This document shows positions 60,746-64,000 of a stretch of 64,000 bases of DNA, one piece after another. The notes below the pieces were generated by a model. That model did no database searches. It worked only from the letters and a program-made list of their open reading frames with translations, and had not been told where the DNA came from. The translations under genes were made by a program, and so were the position numbers. This stretch comes from Phoebastria nigripes (lineage: Eukaryota > Chordata > Aves > Procellariiformes > Diomedeidae): NCBI GenBank assembly GCA_035582835.1, contig JAYKAV010000478.1, positions 1,576,086 to 1,640,085 of the forward strand, in the 5' to 3' direction. Each line of letters opens with the position of its first letter. Within the stretch, counting starts at the first letter, position 1.

Positions 60746-63700
60746 GCAAACCATAGAGATTTTTTTTGTCTCCTTGGGTTTTCTAAATGTGAGTAATTCA
60801 TAAAGTAATTCATATGATAGAACCGTTTCACGATCCGTGTATTCATATGAAGGAGAAGAATGACAGCAGGAGTATTTAAGGGTTCTCTGGCTATATATAA
60901 ATATGGAAAGGAAACAGGGCCGGGACACCAACGAAAGCACTGGAACACAGCTATCCCTCCTGTTAAACTGTCAGCACGCTCCTGGGTATGGTTTTGGCCT
61001 AGGCCAGCTAACGCTCCCCTGGACAACCCTCCAGAGCAGTTTGAGGAACGGAACGAGACCGTCATGGTTTCCATTAGGTAGTATGGATAAAACCACCCTC
61101 TTTGGGGAGAAGGAGAACGGTTAGCCGTATGGGCATATGGTCATACCCTACCACCTGAACTGAGAAAATGGGTTCTTCCCCATTTTATTGATGGGTGGAG
61201 CCATTCTGTGCCTTGCTCAGATCCGTCATTACAGAAATCTGAGAGAGGGCACTCAGCACCTTGCAGAATTACAAGCGCAGCTATTCATAGCACCACTACC
61301 TCCTTTTGGCCTTCCATCCATCAGGACATGTTGCCAAGAAAAATACAAAGCTGAACAACCACACTAAAATGAATGGGAGCTGTGGATGCTGTGCACATCT
61401 TGGGATCAGATCTGCTTTCATTCACACCACTTTCCCCTCTATTAAGCTTAAACGTGAAGCTCAGTTGTACAGAGGGCGCCTGGACTGACCTTGAAGTGCC
61501 CAGAAGTCTGTATGGCCAGGGGCAGGCTGCACCTGAAAGACTTCAGGGGATGTGAGCTCTGCCTTTCGTGGGAAGGGCTCCATATTCTGAGTATGACTCT
61601 TCCAGACTCAGTTAGGNGATTTCAGCAAAGACTTCTTGTGGGCCCAGATGAGTTTGTTCAGGAGGCAGAGTTTGTAGCTGCTACGAGGAAAGTATTGCCA
61701 TGACAAAGGAAGTGATAAGAGGAAAGAAAACGCAAAAAGGGCTTTTTAAGCCAGATGCAGTTGGAAAGAATTTTCTAAGAATCTAGATACATAATTGCAA
61801 AGAATTTGAGAAGAATAACCACCCAAAGACATTCCATTGCATGGACCTTTCACAACTAGATAGTGATCAAGCATTCTGCAGAGAACAATCCTGCACTGGC
61901 ATGAATATGCCTAGATGACCTCAGAAGCCTTTTGCTTCTTTAATTGCAATGACTCTGTAACAATAAAAAAGACAACAATGTTGTGCATGATAAAAGGAGC
62001 ATTTGCAACTAAAAAGAGTATTTCCACATTAAGAAACAGCTTGGTTATCCAGCCACAGTAAATATTTAAAACTGCACCACAGTAAGAAAGAGCAAAGAAG
62101 ATAGTAACAAAAAAGAGAGGGAAAGAGAAGTGTAAGTAAGGTTTCAAAGACAAACTTTTCCACTGTGTGTAAGCTTGCTCATATGAAAAGACAGGGATAG
62201 AATCATCATGTCTATTAACATTACCAGGCATTAATGAACTGTTTTGCAAACTTGGTACTGAAATTCATGCCTAGTCATCAGAATGAGAGAAAATGCTTGA
62301 AATTATTTTAATTGCCTTTTAAATCCAGTGGCTATTAGTTCAGTGAATCTCCGATAGGCTCTATTTACTAGAACTGTTTAGAACCTTGGGCCCAAGTTCT
62401 AAACAGCAGTCAGGTATTTCCATTTCTAGCAGGAAAAAAAATATTAGTAGTAATGAGCAGCTCTAAATTGNACAGTGAAAGCACTTAATTTTTTTCCAGA
62501 AAAAAAGTTTTACTGTATTTACATAAAATAAAAAATTATTAATCTAAGTGTCAGCAAGAGGTACGCTAGGTGGCTAGGACAACAGCTCCCAGCACTGCAG
62601 GAAATGCAGATTAATTCCATAGTCTGCTGTATTCAGCCCATTGATCTGCATTTCCACCTCTAGTGAGTGTTACAAAGTAAGTTCCCATGCAGATTTTCTT
62701 CATATGGCTTCAGGAGTTCTTCAGTTCATTCCTATTTACTGTGCAATTGTAACTGCAAAATCCAATGCCGTTCAAGAGACACTACTCTGTAAACCAAAGG
62801 AGACCCTTCTGTTTCCCCTAAATCTAACTGTTGCATTTAGCATCTAATTTCAAAAGCTGTGGCGATACGCTTTTGACTTTTTAAAAATGCCACAGAAAGG
62901 TGTTTTTTTCTTTCTGAATCTTTCTGAAAACTCTGCTTTTGCTCTGTGCATATGTCTGGTCATTTCTTTGACATATGAAGACCAGGTCTATGAACTCAAG
63001 CAGCTTAAGCTGCTGCTTAAAGTTAGGCATAAGGCTATGAATATTTATGTTGTAGTACTATTTCACAGCATAATGAAATCAAAATCCCCCAAACTCAGTA
63101 GCAGGCAACTGCTTGTATTCCAGTTCTGCTGAAAATATTAGCATTTTGTGATTTGGGAGAAAACAAAATTTTGAAAAAGCACATTTTCTTTCAGCCTTCT
63201 TTGTTAGATGAAATGGTTTTCCAGCCATATCTCATATACTTAAAGACAGACAAATTCCTGAGTTCAGGATTTCTTTAGCTCCAAACATATAATTGCAGCA
63301 TAGTGAGGGAAAGCCTCAACAGTGCCTATGTCAGAGTTTGTTACTGTCCTGAGTGAAGATACAGTCAGTAAGGATGAACACCGCTTAGTCATACACTTCC
63401 ATAATATTCCTTGTTTCTTTTCAGTTTGCTGACCACTTTTTAGAAGAATAATCACCCAGATCCCAGCCTTTCCTTCCTCTGCACTCCAAGCTTTCCATTT
63501 CTCCTGCCTTCCCTTAGCTTTCTTTTTCTTATTATTGCTCTCTTTATACTTCTCTAGTTGTGTAGATGATTCAGCAATGCTTTTAGATCTACCTGAAGAC
63601 TGCTCAGCTGCTGCCAAGCAGAAGGCATTATTTTGGCATCTCACTTTTCCCTGATTCAGTTTTCTACAAAGGGCCGATAAGGGGAATCCAGCAAACATTT

Positions 63701-64000
63701 CTTAAGTGGAAATTTTTCAACCACCATGTTTGCCAGCTTAAGTAGCCACCAAATAAACTGCGTTGTCATGTTCTAATAAGATACCACAACATTTCTACAT
63801 AACACAGCAGTTAGTTAGAAAATTATTAAGTAATGCCTCATATTNGCAGCTAAGAGGACAAATCCTAGTCTTCTGTTTGTAACCAGTGCATGCAATAAAT
63901 TTAAATAATAAACATATGTGATTTTGATTTGGTCATGGATGTCACACAAGTAGAGAATAGACTTTCCCCTAGCTATTTATCTGAAAGTATTTTTGCAACA
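60746..64000. other. Non-coding DNA to the end of the window
   Basis: The block 61160-61260 ('ccccattttattgatggg' and 'ctgtgccttgctcagatcc') might be a decayed reverse MIR tail. A 144-codon minus frame at 63264-63698 is lysine-rich in its middle and has no known domain. No other gene, repeat family or RNA is recognised. Confidence 0.45.

Noticed and set aside
61160..61260. Reverse MIR tail
   Set aside because: 'ccccattttattgatggg' fits but the following part diverges; it was left as a remark only.
1..64000. CRISPR arrays, operons, insertion sequences, phage or other prokaryotic systems
   Set aside because: Base composition, absence of compact genes and the repeat types show vertebrate nuclear DNA; no regularly spaced direct repeats were found.
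1..64000. Endogenous retrovirus or other viral insertion
   Set aside because: No paired long terminal repeats, primer-binding site or gag/pol-like frame was seen.

Overview
This is a 64 kb stretch of vertebrate nuclear DNA that looks like a gene desert or the inside of very large introns. It is AT-rich and CpG-poor, apart from one sharp CpG island near 41.1-41.6 kb. No long or convincingly spliced reading frame is present, and single N bases are scattered through the assembly. The best clue to the organism is the class of old repeats. These are short palindromic elements built around a 'cattgaagtcaatggg'-type core, tRNA-derived SINE relics, and 3' tails of an old retroposon of the 'ctctttggggcaggga' type. 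I recognise these from memory as typical of sauropsid genomes (birds, crocodilians, turtles). Their strong decay and the absence of young LINE or LTR insertions suggest a bird, but a crocodilian or turtle cannot be excluded without a database search.

Layout. 1-13.6 kb: AT-rich non-coding DNA with a SINE-like relic at the very start, one clear palindromic relic (1.25 kb), short simple repeats and a TA/CA microsatellite (12.9 kb). 13.6-20 kb: a cluster of old repeat relics (13.6, 15.8, 15.9, 18.3, 19.7 and 19.9 kb) around a candidate regulatory block (16.5-16.8 kb). 20-33 kb: mostly unrecognised DNA with relics at 24.8 kb and 26.6 kb, the latter tRNA-like with an intact B box. 33-41 kb: another relic cluster (33.1, 34.1, 35.0, 37.2, 38.6 and 40.1 kb) and the best preserved SINE (39.8-40.0 kb). 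41.04-41.64 kb: the CpG island, with two CCAAT boxes in opposite orientation and a GC box; it is the only credible promoter. 41.6-53 kb: non-coding DNA with a SINE relic, retroposon tails in both orientations, and candidate homeodomain-site clusters (43.6 and 48.3 kb). 53.1-54.75 kb: a long palindromic relic followed by an almost complete non-autonomous hAT DNA transposon of 763 bp. 54.75-64 kb: AT-rich DNA with four or five further relics.

No protein-coding gene, structural RNA gene, CRISPR array, virus or prokaryote-type system is called. The many short open frames are what chance gives in DNA of this size and composition. All family assignments were made by eye and from memory; they are inferences that a RepeatMasker run against a sauropsid library would settle.
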